From Eretmocerus hayati (Eukaryota > Arthropoda > Insecta > Hymenoptera > Aphelinidae): a DNA stretch of 64,000 bases. Under the pieces are notes generated by a model that did no database searches, had not been told where the DNA came from, and saw only the letters and a list, made by a program, of their open reading frames with translations. Of the stretch, positions 35,962-50,313 are shown piece after piece. A program made the translations under genes and the position numbers. Position 1 is the stretch's first letter; every line of letters begins with the position of its first letter. The stretch spans positions 72,809,186 through 72,873,185 of the forward strand of contig CM056743.1 of the NCBI GenBank assembly GCA_029851415.1. The letters are read 5' to 3'.

Positions 35962-38900
35962 AGCTAAGTCAGGTTTCGATGGGTCGACAAAAACTCAATG
36001 TTTGCGCTGGGTCCACATTGAACTCAGCACAAGCACTCATATCTCCGCCGGAAATCGCTCTGAGGGGATGATCAAAGTAGATTCTGGGAGCAATAAATTA
36101 GCAATGAAATATCAGCTAAGTCAGGTTTCGATGGGTCGACAAAAACTCAATGTTCGCGCTGGGTCCACACTGAACTCAGCACAAACACTCATATCTCTGC
36201 CGGAAGTTGCTCTAAGGGGATGATCAGAACGGATCTTGGGAGCAATGAATTAGCAATAAAATATAAGCTGAGTTGGGTTCCGATCGGTCAGCATAAACCC
36301 AATGTTTGATGCTGGGTCCACATTGAACTCAGCACAAGCACTCATATCTCCGCCGGGGAATGCTCTCAGGGGATGATCAAAATAGATTCTGGGAGCAATA
36401 AATTAGCAATGAAATATCAGCTAAGTCAGGTTTCGATGGGTCGAAAAAAACTCAATGTTTGCGCTGGGTCCACACTGAACTCAGCACAAGCACTCATATC
36501 TCCGCCGGAAATTGCTCTGAGGGGATGATCGAAATTGATTCTGGGATCAATAGATTGGCAATAATATATAAGCTGAGTCAGGTTCCCATGGGTCGACGAA
36601 AACTCAATGTTTGTGCTGGGTCCACATTGAACTCAGCACAAGCACTCATATCTCCGCCGGGGAATGCTCTGAGGGGATGATCAAAACGGATTCTGAGAGC
36701 AATGAATCAGCGATAAAATGTAAGCTAGGTTAGGTTCTGATAGGTCAGCGGAAACCCATCGTTTGTGTTGGGTCCACATTGAACTCAGCACAAGCACTCA
36801 TATCTCCGCCGGAAGTTGCTCTAAGGGGATGATCGAAACGGATTCTGAGAGCAATAAATTAGCAATAAATTATAAGCTAAGTCAGGTTTCGATGGGTCGA
36901 CAAAAACTCAATTTTCGCGCTGAGTCCACATTGAACTCAGCACAAGCATTCATATCTCCGCCGGAAATTGCTCTGAGGGGATGATCGAAATAGATTCTGG
37001 GAGCAATAGATTAGCAATAATATATAAGCTGAGTCAGGTTCCTATGGGTCGACAAAAACTCAATGTTTGCGCTGGGTCCATATTGAACTCAGCACAAATA
37101 CTTATATCTCCGCCGGAAGTTGCTCTAAGGGGATGAGCAGAACGGATTCTGAGAGCGAAAAATTAGCAATAAAATATAAGCTAAGTGAGGTTCCGATAGG
37201 TCAGCGGAAATCCAATGTTTGTGCTGTGTCCACATTGAACTCAGCACGAGCACTCGTATCTCCGCCGGAAATTGCTCTGAGGGGATGATCAAAGTAGATT
37301 CTGGGAGGAATAAATTAGCAATGAAATTTCAGCTAAGTCAGGTTTCGATGGGTCGACAAGAACTCGATGTTTGTGCTGGGTCCACATTGAACTCAGCACA
37401 AACACTCATATCTCCGCCGGGAGTTGCTCCGAGGGGATGATCAAAATAGATTCTGGGAGCAATAAATTAGCAATAAAATATAAGACAAGTCAGGTTCCGA
37501 TAGGTTGGCGAGAACCCAATGTTTGTGCTGGGTCCATATTGAACTCAGCTTAAGCACTCATATCTCCGCCGGGAATTGCTCTGAGGGGATGATCAAAATA
37601 GATTCTGGGAGCAATGAATTAGCAATGAAATTTCAGCTAAGTCAGGTTTCGATGGGTCGTTAAAAACTCAATGTTTGCGCACGGTCCACATTGAACTCAG
37701 CACAAGCACTCATATCTCCGCCGGAAATGGCTCTGAGGGGATGATCAAAATAGATTCTGGGAGCAATAAAGTAGCAATAAAATATAAGCTGAGTCGGGTT
37801 TCGATGGGTCGACAAAAACTCAATGTTTGTGCTGGGTCCACATTGAACTTAGCACGAGCACTCATATCTCCGCCGGGAATTACTCTGAGGGGATGATCAG
37901 AGTAGATTCTGGGAGCAATGAGTTAGCAATGAAATATAAGCTAAGTCAGGTTCCGATGGGTCGACAAAAACTCAATGTTTGCACTGGGTCCACACTGAAC
38001 TCATCACAAGCACTCATATCTCCGCCGGGGAATGCTCTAAGGGGATGATCAAAATAGATTCTGGGAGCAATGAATTAGCAATAAAATATAAGTCAAGTCA
38101 GGTTTCGATGGGTCGACAAAAACTCAGAGTCTGTACTGGGTCCACATTGAACTCAGACTAAACACTCATATCTCCGCCGGAAGTTGCTCTAAGGGGATGA
38201 GTAGAACGGATTCTGAGAGCAATAAATTAACAATAAAATATAAGCTAAGTTAGGTTCCGATAGTTCGGTGAAAATCCAATGTTTGTGTTCGGTCCACATT
38301 GAACTCAGCACAAGCACTCATATCTCCGCCGGAAATTGCTCTGAAGGGGATGATCAAAATAGATTCTGGGAGCAATGAATCAGCAATGAAATTTCAGCTA
38401 AGTCAGGTTTCGATGGGTCGACAAAAACTGAATGTTTGCGCTGGGTCCACATTGAACTCAGCACAAGCACTCATATCTCCGCCGGAAATTGCTCTGAGGG
38501 GATGATCGAAATAGATTCTGGGAGCAATAGATCAGCAATAATATATAAGCTGAGTCAGGTTCCTATGGGTCGACAAAAACTCAATGTTTGCGCTGGGTCC
38601 ATATTAAACTCAGCACAAATACTTATATCTCCGCCGGAAGTTGCTCTAAGGGGATGAGCAAAACGGATTCTGAGAGCGATAAATTAGCAATAAAATATAA
38701 GCTAAGTGAGGTTCCGATAGGTCAGCGGAAATCCAATGTTTGTGCTGAGTCCACATTGAACTCAGCACAAGCACTCATATCTCCGCCGGAAATCGCTCTG
38801 AGGGGATGATCAAAGTAGATTCTGGGAGCAATAAATTAGCAATGAAATATCAGCTAAGTCAGGTTTCGATGGGTCGACAAAAACTCAATGTTTGCGCTGG

Positions 38901-41900
38901 GTCCACACTGAACTCAGCACAAACACTCATATCTCTGCCGGAAGTTGCTCTAAGGGGATGATCAGAACGGATTCTGGGAGCAATAAATTAGCAATGAAAT
39001 TTCAGCTAAGTCAGGTTTCGATGGGTCGACAAGAACTCAATGTTTGTGCTGGGTCCACATTGAACTCAGCACAAGCACTCATATCTCCGCCGGAAGTTGC
39101 TCTAAGGGGATGATCGAAACGGATTCTGAGAGCAATGAATTAGCAATAAAATATAAGCTAAGTCAGGTTTCGATGGGTCGACAAAAACTCAATGTTTGCG
39201 CTGAGTCCACATTGAACTCAGCACAAGCATTCATATCTCCGCCGGAAATTGCTCTGAGGGGATGATCGAAATAGATTCTGGGAGCAATAGATTAGCAATA
39301 ATATATAAGCTGAGTCAGGTTCCTATGGGTCGACAAAAACTCAATGTTTGCGCTGGGTCCATACTGAACTCAGCACAAATACTTATATCTCCGCCGGAAG
39401 TTGCTCCGAGGGGATGATCAAAATAGATTCTGGGAGCAATAAATTAGCAATAAAATATAAGACAAGTCAGGTTCCGATAGGTCAGCGGAAATCCAATGTT
39501 TGTGCTGTGTCCACATTGAACTCATCACGAGCACTCGTATCTCCGCCGGAAATTGCTCTGAGGGGATGATCAAAGTAGATTCTGGGAGCAATAAATTAGC
39601 AATGAAATTTCAGCTAAGTCAGGTTTCGATGGGTCGACAAGAACTCAATGTTTGTGCTGGGTCCACATTGAACTCAGCACAAACACTCATATCTCCGCCG
39701 GAAGTTGCTCCGAGGGGATGATCAAAATAGATTCTGGGAGCAATAAATTAGCAATAAAATATAAGACAAGTCAGGTTCCGATAGGTTGGCGAGAACCCAA
39801 TGTTTGTGCTGGGTCCACATTGAACTCAGCACAAGCACTCATATCTCCGCCGGGAATTGCTCTGAGGGGATGATCAAAATAGATTCTGGGAGCAATGAAT
39901 TAGCAATGAAATTTCAGCTAAATCAGGTTTCGATGGGTCGTTAGAAACTCAATGTTTGCGCTTGGTCCACATTGAACTCAGCACAAGCACTCATATCTCC
40001 GCCGGAAATGGCTCTGAGGGGATGATCAAAATAGATCCTGGGAGCAATAAAGTAGCAATAAAATATAAGCTGAGTCGGGTTTCGATGGGTCGACAAAAAC
40101 TCAATGTTTGTGCTGGGTCCACATTGAACTCAGCACGAGCACTCATATCTCCGCCGGAAATAACTCTGAGGGGATGATCAGAGGAGATTCTGGGAGCAAT
40201 GAATTAGCAATGAAATATAAGCTAAGTCAGGTTCCGATGGGTCGACAAAAACTCAATGTTTGTGCTGGGTCCACATTGAACTCAGCACAAACACTCATAT
40301 CTCCGCCGGAAATTGCTCTGAAGGGGATGATCAAAATAGATTCTGGGAGCAATGAATCAGCAATGAAATTTCAGCTAAGTCAGGTTTCGATGGGTCGACA
40401 AAAACTCAATGTTTGCGCTGGGTCCACATTGAACTCAGCACAGGGACTCATATCTCCGCCGGAAATTGCTCTGAGGGGACGATCGAAATAGATTGTGGGA
40501 GCAATAGATTAGCAATAATATATAAGCTGAGTCAGGTTCCTATGGGTCGACAAAAACTCAATGTTTGCGCTGGGTCCATATTGAACTCAGCACAAACACT
40601 CATATCTTTGCCGGAAGTTGCTCTAAGGGGATGATCAGAACGGATTCTGGGAGCAATGAATTAGCAATAGAATATAAGCTTAGTTGGGTTCCGATCGGTC
40701 AGCATAAACCCAATGTTTGTGCTGGGTCCACATTGAACTCAGCACAAGCACTCAAATCTTCGCCGGGAAATGCTCTGAGGGGATGATCAAAACGGATTCT
40801 GAGAGCAATGAATCAGCAATAAAATGTAAGCTAGGTTAGGTTCTGATAGGTCAGCAGAAACCCATCGTTTGTGTTGGGTCCACATCGAACTCAGCACAAG
40901 CACTCATATCTCCGCCGGGAGTTGCTCCAAGGGGATGATCGAATCGGATTCTGAGAGCAATAAATTAGTAATAAAATATAAGCTAAGTCAGGTTCCGATG
41001 GGTCGCCAAAAACTCAATGTTTGCGCTGGGTCCACACTGAACTCAGCACAAGCACTCATATCTCCGCCGGAAATTGCTCTGAGGGGATGGTCGAAATAGA
41101 TTCTGGGAGCAATAGATTAGCAATAATATATAAGCTGAGTCAGGTTCCTATGGGTCGACAAAAACTCAATGTTTGCGCTGGGTCCATATTGAACTCAGCC
41201 CAAATACTTATATCTCCGCCGGAAGTTGCTCTAAGGGGATGAGCAGAACGGATTCTGAGAGCGATAAATTAGCAATAAAATATAAGCTAAGTTGGGTTCC
41301 GATCGGTCAGCATAAACCCAATGTTTGTGCTGGGTCCACATTGAACTCATCACAAGCACTCATATCTCCGCCGGGGAATGCTCTAAGGGGATTATCAAAA
41401 TAGATTCTGGGAGCAATGAATTAGCAATAAAATATAAGTCAAGTCAGGTTTCGATGGGTCGACAAAAACTCGGAGTCTGTGCTGGGTCCACATTGAACTC
41501 AGCACAAACACTCATATCTCCGCCGGAAGTTGCTCTAAGGGGATGAGTAGAACGGATTCTGCGAGCAATAAATAGGCAATAAAATATGAGCTAAGTTAGG
41601 TTCCGATAGTTCGGTGAAAATCCAATGTTTGTGTTGGGTCCACATTGAACTCAGCACAAGCACTCATATCTCCGCCGGAAATTGCTCTGAAGGGGATGAT
41701 CAAAATAGATTCTGGGAGCAATGAATCAGCAATGAAATTTCAGCTAAGTCAGGTTTCGATGGGTCGACAAAAACTCAATGTTTGCGCTGGGTCCACATTG
41801 AACTCAGCACAAGCACTCATATCTCCGCCGGAAATCGCTCTGAGGGGATGATCAAAATAGATTCTGGGAGCAATAAAGTAGCAATAAAATATAAGCTGAG

Positions 41901-44796
41901 TCGGGTTTCGATGGGTCGACAAAAACTCAATGTTTGTGCTGGGTCCACATTGAACTCAGCACGAGCACTCATATCTCCGCCGGAAATTACTCTGAGGGGA
42001 TGATCAGAGGAGATTCTGGGAGCAATGAATTAGCAATGAAATATAAGCTAAGTCAGGTTCCGATGGGTCGACAAAAACTCAATGTTTGTGCTGTGTCCAC
42101 ATTGAACTCAGCACAAACACTTATATCTTCGCCGGAAGTTGCTCTAAGGGGATGAGCAGAACGGATTCTGAGAGCAATAAATTAGCAATAGAATATAAGC
42201 TAAGTTAGGTTCCGATAGTTCGGCGAAAATCCAATGTTTGTGTTGAGTCCACATTGAACTCAGCACAAGCACTCATATCTCCGCCGGAAATTGCTCTGAA
42301 GGGGATGATCAAAATAGATTCTGGGAGCAATGAATCAGCAATGATATTTCAGCTAAGTCAGGTTTCGATGGGTCGAAAAAAACTCAATGTTTGCGCTGGG
42401 TCCACATTGAACTCAGCACAAGCACTCATATCTCCGCCGGAAATTGCTCTGAGGGGACGATCGAAATAGATTCTGGGAGCAATAGATTAGCAATAATATA
42501 TAAGCTGAGTCAGGTTCCTATGGGTCGACAAAAACTCAATGTTTGCGCTGGGTCCATATTGAACTCAGCACAAACACTCATATCTCTGCCGGAAGTTGCT
42601 CTAAGGGGATGATCAGAACGGATTCTGGGAGCAATGAATTAGCAATAGAATATAAGCTAAGTTGGGTTCCGATCGGTCAGCGGAAATCCAATGTTTGTGC
42701 TGAGTCCACATTGAACTCAGCACGAGCACTCATATCTCCGCCGGGAATCGATCTGAGGGGATGATCAAAGTAGATTCTGGGAGCAATGAATCAGCAATGA
42801 TATTTCAGCTAAGTCAGGTTTCGATGGGTCGACAAAAACTCAATGTTTGTGCTGGGTCCACATTGAACTCAGCACAAGCACTCATATCTCCGCCGGAAGT
42901 TGCTCTGAGGGGATGAGCAGAACGGATTCTGAGAGCGATAAATTAGCAATAAAATATAAGCTAAGTGAGGTTCGGATAGGTCAGCGGAAATCCAATGTTT
43001 GTGCTGAGTCCACATTGAACTCAGCACGAGCACTCATACCTCCGCCGGGAATCGCTCTGAGGGGATGATCAAAGTAGATTCTGGGAGCAATAAATTAGCA
43101 ATGAGATATCAGCTAAGTCAGGTTTCGATGGGTCGACAAAAACTCAATGTTTGCGCTGGGTCCATATTGAACTCAGCACAAATACTTATATCTCCGCCGG
43201 AAGTTGCTCTAAGGGGATGAGCAGAACGGATTCTGAGAGCGAAAAATTAGCAATAAAATATAAGCTAAGTGAGGTTCCGATACGTCAGCGGAAATCCAAT
43301 GTTTGTGCTGTGTCCACATTGAACTCAGCACGAGCACTCGTATCTCCGCCGGAAATTGCTCTGAGGGGATGATCAAAGGAGATTCTGGGAGCAATAAATT
43401 AGCAATGAAATTTCAGCTAAGTCAGGTTTCGATGGGTCGACAAGAACTCAATGTTTGTGCTGGGTCCGAATTGAACTCAGCACAAACACTCATATCTCCG
43501 CCGGAAGTTGCTCCGAGGGGATGATCAAAATAGATTCTGGGAGCAATAAATTAGCAATAAAATATAAGACAAGTCAGGTTCCGATAGGTTGGCGAGAACC
43601 CAATGTTTGCGCTGGGTCCTCAATTGAACTCAGCACAAGCATTCATATCTCCGCGGGAAATTGCTCTCAGGGGATGAGAAACTAGATTCTGGGAGCAATA
43701 AATTAGCAATGAAATTTCAGCTACGTCAGGTTTCGATGGGTCGACAAAAACTCAATGTTTGCGCTGGGTTCACATTGAACCCAGCACAAAAACTCATATC
43801 TCCGCCGGAAGTTGCTCTAAGGGGATGATCGAAACGGATTCTGAGAGCAATGAATTAGCAATGAAATATAAGCTAAGTCAGCATTCGAAGGGTCGACAAG
43901 AACTCAATGTTTGTGCTGGGTCCACATTGAACTCAGCACAAACACTCATATCTCCGCCGGAAGTTGCTCCGAGGGGATGAGTAGAACGGATTCTGAGAGC
44001 AATAAATCAACAATAAAATATAAGCTAAGTTAGGTTCCGATAGTTCGGTGAAAATCCAATGTTTGTGTTGGGTCCACATTGAACTCAGCACAAGCATTCA
44101 TATCTCCGCCGGAAATTGCTCTGAGGGGATGATCGAAATAGATTCTGGGAGCAATAGATTAGCAATAATATATAAGCTGAGTCAGGTTCCTATGGGTCGA
44201 CAAAAACTCAATGTTTGCGCTGGGTCCATATTGAACTCAGCACAAACACTCATATCTCCGCCGGAAGTTGCTCCGAGGGGATGATCAAAATAGATTCTGG
44301 GAGCAATAAATTAGCAATAAAATATAAGACAAGTCAGGTTCCGATAGGTTGGCGAGAACCCAATGTTTGTGCTGGGTCCACATTGAACTCAGCTTAAGCA
44401 CTCATATCTCCGCCGGGAATTGCTCTGAGGGGATGATCAAAATAGATTCTGGGAGCAATAAATTAGCAATGAAATTTCAGCTAAGTCAGGTTTCGATGGG
44501 TCGTTAAAAACTCAATGTTTGCGCTTGGTCCACATTGAACTCAGCACAAGCACTCATATCTCCGCCGGAAATGGCTCTGAGGGGATGATCAAAATAGATT
44601 CTGGGAGCAATAAAGTAGCAATAAAATATAAGCTGAGTCGGGTTTCGATGGGTCGACAAAAACTCAATGTTTGTGCTGGGTCCACATTGAACTCAGCACG
44701 AGCACTCATATCTCCGCCGGGAATTACTCTGAGGGGATGATCAGAGTAGATTCTGGGAGCAATGAATTAGCAATGAAATATAAGCTAAGTCAGGTT
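35962..44796. repeat. 8,821-bp unit, copy 2
   Basis: Follows copy 1 directly and matches it at an offset of 8,821, with a short tail beyond the unit to 44,796. Differences noticed, as copy 1/copy 2 positions: 28,794/37,615 A/G; about 30,015/38,836 G/T; 31,926/40,747 T/A; 32,015/40,836 G/T; 32,423/41,244 T/C; about 33,556/42,377 C/A; 33,929/42,750 C/A; 34,219/43,040 T/C. That is about 99.9% identity by eye and probably not an exhaustive list. The match stops at 44,797 (AGGTTTCG against AGGTTCCG). Confidence 0.95.
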
Positions 44797-47700
44797 CCGA
44801 TGGGTCGACAAAAACTCAATGTTTGCGCTGGGTTCACATTGAACCCAGCACAAAAACTCATATCTCCGCCGGAAGTTGCTCTAAGGGGATGATCGAAACG
44901 GATTCTGAGAGCAATGAATTGGCAATGAAATATAAGCTAAGTCAGCATTCGAAGGGTCGACAAGAACTCAATGTTTGTGCTGGGTCCACATTGAACTCAG
45001 CACAAACACTCATATCTCCGCCGGAAGTTGCTCTAAGGGGATGAGTAGAACGGATTCTGAGAGCAATAAATCAACAATAAAATATAAGCTAAGTTAGGTT
45101 CCGATAGTTCGGTGAAAATCCAATGTTTGTGTTGGGTCCACATTGAACTCAGCACAAGCACTCATATCTCCGCCGGAAATTGCTCTGAAGGGGATGATCA
45201 AAATAGATTCTGGGAGCAATAAATCAGCAATGAAATTTCAGCTAAGTCAGGTTTCGATGGGTCGACAAAAACTCAATGTTTGCGCTGGGTCAACATTGAA
45301 CTCAGCACAAGCACTCATATCTCCGCCGGAAATTGCTCTCAGGGGATGATCGAAATAGATTCTGGGAGCAATAGATCAGCAATAATATATAAGCTGAGTC
45401 AGGTTCCTATGGGTCGACAAAAACTCAATGTTTGCGCTGGGTCCATATTAACCTCAGCACAAATACTTATATCTCCGCCGGAAGTTGCTCCGAGGGGATG
45501 ATCAAAATAGATTCTGGGAGCAATAAATTAGCAATAAAATATAAGACAAGTCAGGTTCCGATAGGTTGGCGAGAACCCAATGTTTGTGCTGGGTCCACAT
45601 TGAACTCAGCACAAGCACTCATATCCCCGCCGGGAATTGCTCTGAGGGGATGATCAAAATAGATTCTGGGAGCAATAAATTAGCAATGAAATTTCAGCTA
45701 AATCAGGTTTCGATGGGTCGTTAAAAACTCAATGTTTGCGCTTGGTCCACATTGAACTCAGCACAAGCACTCATATCTCCGCCGGAAATGGCTCTGAGGG
45801 GATGATCAAAATAGATTCTGGGAGCAATAAAGTAGCAATAAAATATAAGCTGAGTCGGGTTTCGATGGGTCGACAAAAACTCAATGTTTGTGCTGGGTCC
45901 ACATTGAACTCAGCACGAGCACTCATATCTCCGCCGGAAATTACTCTGAGGGGATGATCAGAGGAGATTCTGGGAGCAATGAATTAGCAATGAAATATAA
46001 GCTAAGTCAGGTTCCGATGGGTCGACAAAAACTCAATGTTTGTGCTGTGTCCACATTGAACTCAGCACAAACACTTATATCTTCGCCGGAAGTTGCTCTA
46101 AGGGGATGAGCAGAACGGATTCTGAGAGCAATAAATTAGCAATAAAATATAAGCTAAGTTAGGTTCCGATAGTTCGGCGAAAATCCAATGTTTGTGTTGA
46201 GTCCACATTGAACTCAGCACAAGCACTCATATCTCCGCCGGAAATTGCTCTGAAGGGGATGATCAAAATAGATTCTGGGAGCAATGAATCAGCAATGATA
46301 TTTCAGCTAAGTCAGGTTTCGATGGGTCGACAAAAACTCAATGTTTGCGCTGGGTCCACATTGAACTCAGCACAAGCACTCATATCTCCGCCGGAAATTG
46401 CTCTGAGGGGACGATCGAAATAGATTCTGGGAGCAATAGATTAGCAATAATATATAAGCTGAGTCAGGTTCCTATGGGTCGACAAAAACTCAATGTTTGC
46501 GCTGGGTCCATATTGAACTCAGCACAAACACTCATATCTCTGCCGGAAGTTGCTCTAAGGGGATGATCAGAACGGATTCTGGGAGCAATGAATTAGCAAT
46601 AGAATATAAGCTAAGTTGGGTTCCGATCGGTCAGCGGAAATCCAATGTTTGTGCTGTGTCCACATTGAACTCAGCACGAGCACTCGTATCTCCGCCGGAA
46701 ATTGCTCTGAGGGGATGATCAAAGGAGATTCTGGGAGCAATAAATTAGCAATGAAATTTCAGCTAAGTCAGGTTTCGATGGGTCGACAAGAACTCAATGT
46801 TTGTGCTGGGTCCGAATTGAACTCAGCACAAACACTCATATCTCCGCCGGAAGTTGCTCCGAGGGGATGATCAAAATAGATCCTGGGAGCAATAAATTAG
46901 CAATAAAATATAAGACAAGTCAGGTTCCGATAGGTTGGCGAGAACCCAATGTTTGCGCTGGGTCCTCAATTGAACTCAGCACAAGCATTCATATCTCCGC
47001 GGGAAATTGCTCTCAGGGGATGAGGAACTAGATTCTGGGAGCAATAAATTAGCAATGAAATTTCAGCTACGTCAGGTTTCGATGGGTCGACAAAAACTCA
47101 ATGTTTGCGCTGGGTTCACATTGAACCCAGCACAAAAACTCATATCTCCGCCGGAAGTTGCTCTAAGGGGATGATCGAAACGGATTCTGAGAGCAATGAA
47201 TTAGCAATGAAATATAAGCTAAGTCAGCATTCGAAGGGTCGACAAGAACTCAATGTTTGTGCTGGGTCCACATTGAACTCAGCACAAACACTCATATCTC
47301 CGCCGGAAGTTGCTCCGAGGGGATGATCAAAATAGATTCTGGGAGCAATAAATTAGCAATAGAATATAAGCTAAGTCAGGTTTCGATAGGTTGGCGAGAA
47401 CCCAATGTTTGTGCTGGGTCCACATTGAACTCAGCACAAGCACTGATATCTCCGCCGGAAATGGCTCTGAGGGGATGATCAGAATAGATTCTGGGAGCAA
47501 TGAATTAGCAATAATATATAAGCTGAGTCAGGTTCCTATGGGTCGACAAAAACTCAATGTTTGTGCTGGGTCCACATTGAACTCAGCACAAGCACTCATA
47601 TCTCCGCCGGAAATTGCTCTTAGAGGATGATCAGAGTAGATTCTGGGAGCAATAACTTAGGAATAAAATATAAGCTAAGTCAGGTTTCGATGGGTCGACA

Positions 47701-50313
47701 AAAACTCAATGTTTGCGCTGGGTCCACATTGAACTCGGCACAAATACTTATATCTCCGCCGGAAGTTGCTCTAAGGGGATTAGCAGAACGGATTCTGAGA
47801 GCGATAAATTAGCAATAAACTATAAGCTAAGTTAGGTTCCGATAGGTCGGCGGAAACCCAATGTTTGTGCTGGGTCCACATTGAACTCAGCACAAGCACT
47901 CATATCTCCGCCGGAAATTGCTCTGAGGGGATGATCAAAATAGGTTCTGGGAGCAATAAATTAGCAATGAAATTTCAGCTAAGTCAGGTTCCGATGGGTC
48001 GACAAAAACTCAATGTTTGTGCTGGGTCCACATTGAACTCAGCACAAACACTCATATCTCCGCCGGAAGTTGCTCCGAGGGGATGATCAAAATAGATTCT
48101 GGGAGCAATAAATCAGCGATAAAATATGAGCTTAGTCAGCATTCGATGGGTCGACAAGAACTCAATGTTTGTGCTGTGTCCACATTGGACTCAGCACAAA
48201 CACTTATATCTCCGCCGGAAGTTGCTCTAAGGGGATGAGCAGAACGGATTCTGAGAGCAATAAATTAGCAATAAAATATAAGCTAAGTTAGGTTCCGATA
48301 GTTCGGCAAAAATCCAATGTTTGTGTTGGGTCCACATTGAACTCAGCACAAGCACTCATATCTCCGCCGGAAATTGCTCTGAAGGGGATGAACAAAATAG
48401 ATTCTGGGAGCAATGAATGAGCAATGAAATTTCAGCTAAGTCAGGTTTCGATGGGTCGATAAAAACCCAATGTTTGCGCTGGGTCCACATTGAACTCAGC
48501 ACAAGCACTCATATCTCCGCCGGAAATTGCTCTGAGGGGACGATCGAAATAGATTCTGGGAGCAATAGATTAGCAATAATATATAAGCTGAGTCAGGTTC
48601 CTATGGGTCGACAAAAACTCAATGTTTGCGCTGGGTCCATATTGAACTCAGCACAAACACTCATATCTTTGCCGGAAGTTGCTCTAAGGGGATGATCAGA
48701 ACGGATTCTGGGAGCAATGAATTAGCAATAGAATATAAGCTAAGTTGGGTTCCGATCGGTCAGCATAAACCCAATGTTTGTGCTGGGTCCACATTGAACT
48801 CAGCACAAGCACTCATATCTCCGCCGGAAGTTGCTCTAAGGGGATGAGCAGAACGGATTCTGAGAGCGATAAATTAGCAATAAAATATAAGCTAAGTGAG
48901 GTTCCGATAGGTCAGCGGAAATCCAATGTTTGTGCTGAGTCCACATTGAACTCAGCACAAGCACTCATATCTCCGCCGGGAATCGCTCTGAGGGGATGAT
49001 CAAAGTAGATTCTGGGAGCAATAAATTAGCAATGAAATATCAGCTAAGTCAGGTTTCGATGGGTCGACAGAAACTCAATGTTTGCGCTGGGTCCACACTG
49101 AACTCAGCACAAACACTCATATCTCTGCCGGAAGTTGCTCTAAGGGGATGATCAGAACGGATTCTGGGAGCAATGAATTAGCAATAGAATATAAGCTAAG
49201 TTGGGTTCCGATCGGTCAGCATAAACCCAATGTTTGTGCTGGGTCCACATTGAACTCAGCACAAGCACTCATATCTCCGCCGGGGAATGCTCTGAGGGGA
49301 TGATCAAAATAGATTCTGGGCGCAATAAATTAGCAATGAAATATCAGCTAAGTCAGGTTTCGATGGGTCGACGAAAACTCAATGTTTGCGCTGGGTCCAC
49401 ACTGAACTCAGCACAAGCACTCATATCTCCGCCGGAAATTGCGCTGAGGGGATGATCGAAATAGATTCTGGGAGCAATAGATTAGCAATAATATATAAGC
49501 TGAGTCAGGTTCCCATGGGTCGACAAAAACTCAATGTTTGTGCTGGTCCACATTGAACTCAGCACAAGCACTCAAATCTCCGCCGGGAAATGCTCTGAGG
49601 GGATGATCAAAACGGATTCTGAGAGCAATGAATCAGCAATAAAATGTAAGCTAGGTTAGGTTCTGATAGGTCAGCGGAAACCCATCGTTTGTGTTGGGTC
49701 CACATTGAACTCAGCACAAGCACTCATATCTCCGCCGGAAGTTGCTCCAAGGGGATGATCGAAACGGATTCTGAGAGAAATAAATTAGTAATAAAATATA
49801 AGCTAAGTCAGGTTTCGATGGGTCGACAAAAACTCAATGTTTGCGCTGAGTCAGCATTGAACTCAGCACAAGCATTCATATCTCCGCCGGAAATTGCTCT
49901 GAGGGGATGATCGAAATAGATTCTGGGAGCAATAGATTAGCAATAATATATAAGCTGAGTCAGGTTCCTATGGGTCGACAAAAACTCAATGTTTGTGCTG
50001 GGTCCATATTGAACTCAACACAAACACTCATATCTTTGCCGGAAGTTGCTCTAAGGGGATGATCAGAACGGATTCTAGGAGCAATGAATTAGCAATAGAA
50101 TATAAGCTAAGTTGGGTTCCGATCGGTCAGCATAAACCCAATGTTTGTGCTGGGTCCACACTGAACTCAGCACAAGCACTCATATCTCCGCCGGGGGATG
50201 CTCTGAGGGGATGATCAAAATAGATTCTGGGAGCAATGAATCAGCAATGAAATATCAGCTAAGTCAGGTTTCGATGGGTCGACGAAAACTCAATGTTTGC
50301 GCTGGGTCCACAC
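44797..50313. repeat. Mosaic of shortened copies of other blocks
   Basis: 44,797–45,125 repeats 43,733–44,061 (offset 1,064, seven monomers). About 45,143–45,500 resembles 38,299–38,660. About 45,790–46,640 matches 41,836–42,686 (offset 3,954). 46,645–47,325 matches 43,299–43,979 (offset 3,346), so 608 bp, four monomers, are missing between them. 47,105–47,950 matches 4,400–5,250, and 48,017–49,990 matches 12,431–14,400. No non-satellite sequence is seen. Confidence 0.82.

Noticed and set aside
27141..44796. The 58-monomer unit being a dimer of the 29-monomer unit
   Set aside because: 58 is twice 29, but comparing positions 4,410 bases apart inside the 8.8-kb unit shows different subtypes, so the ratio appears accidental.
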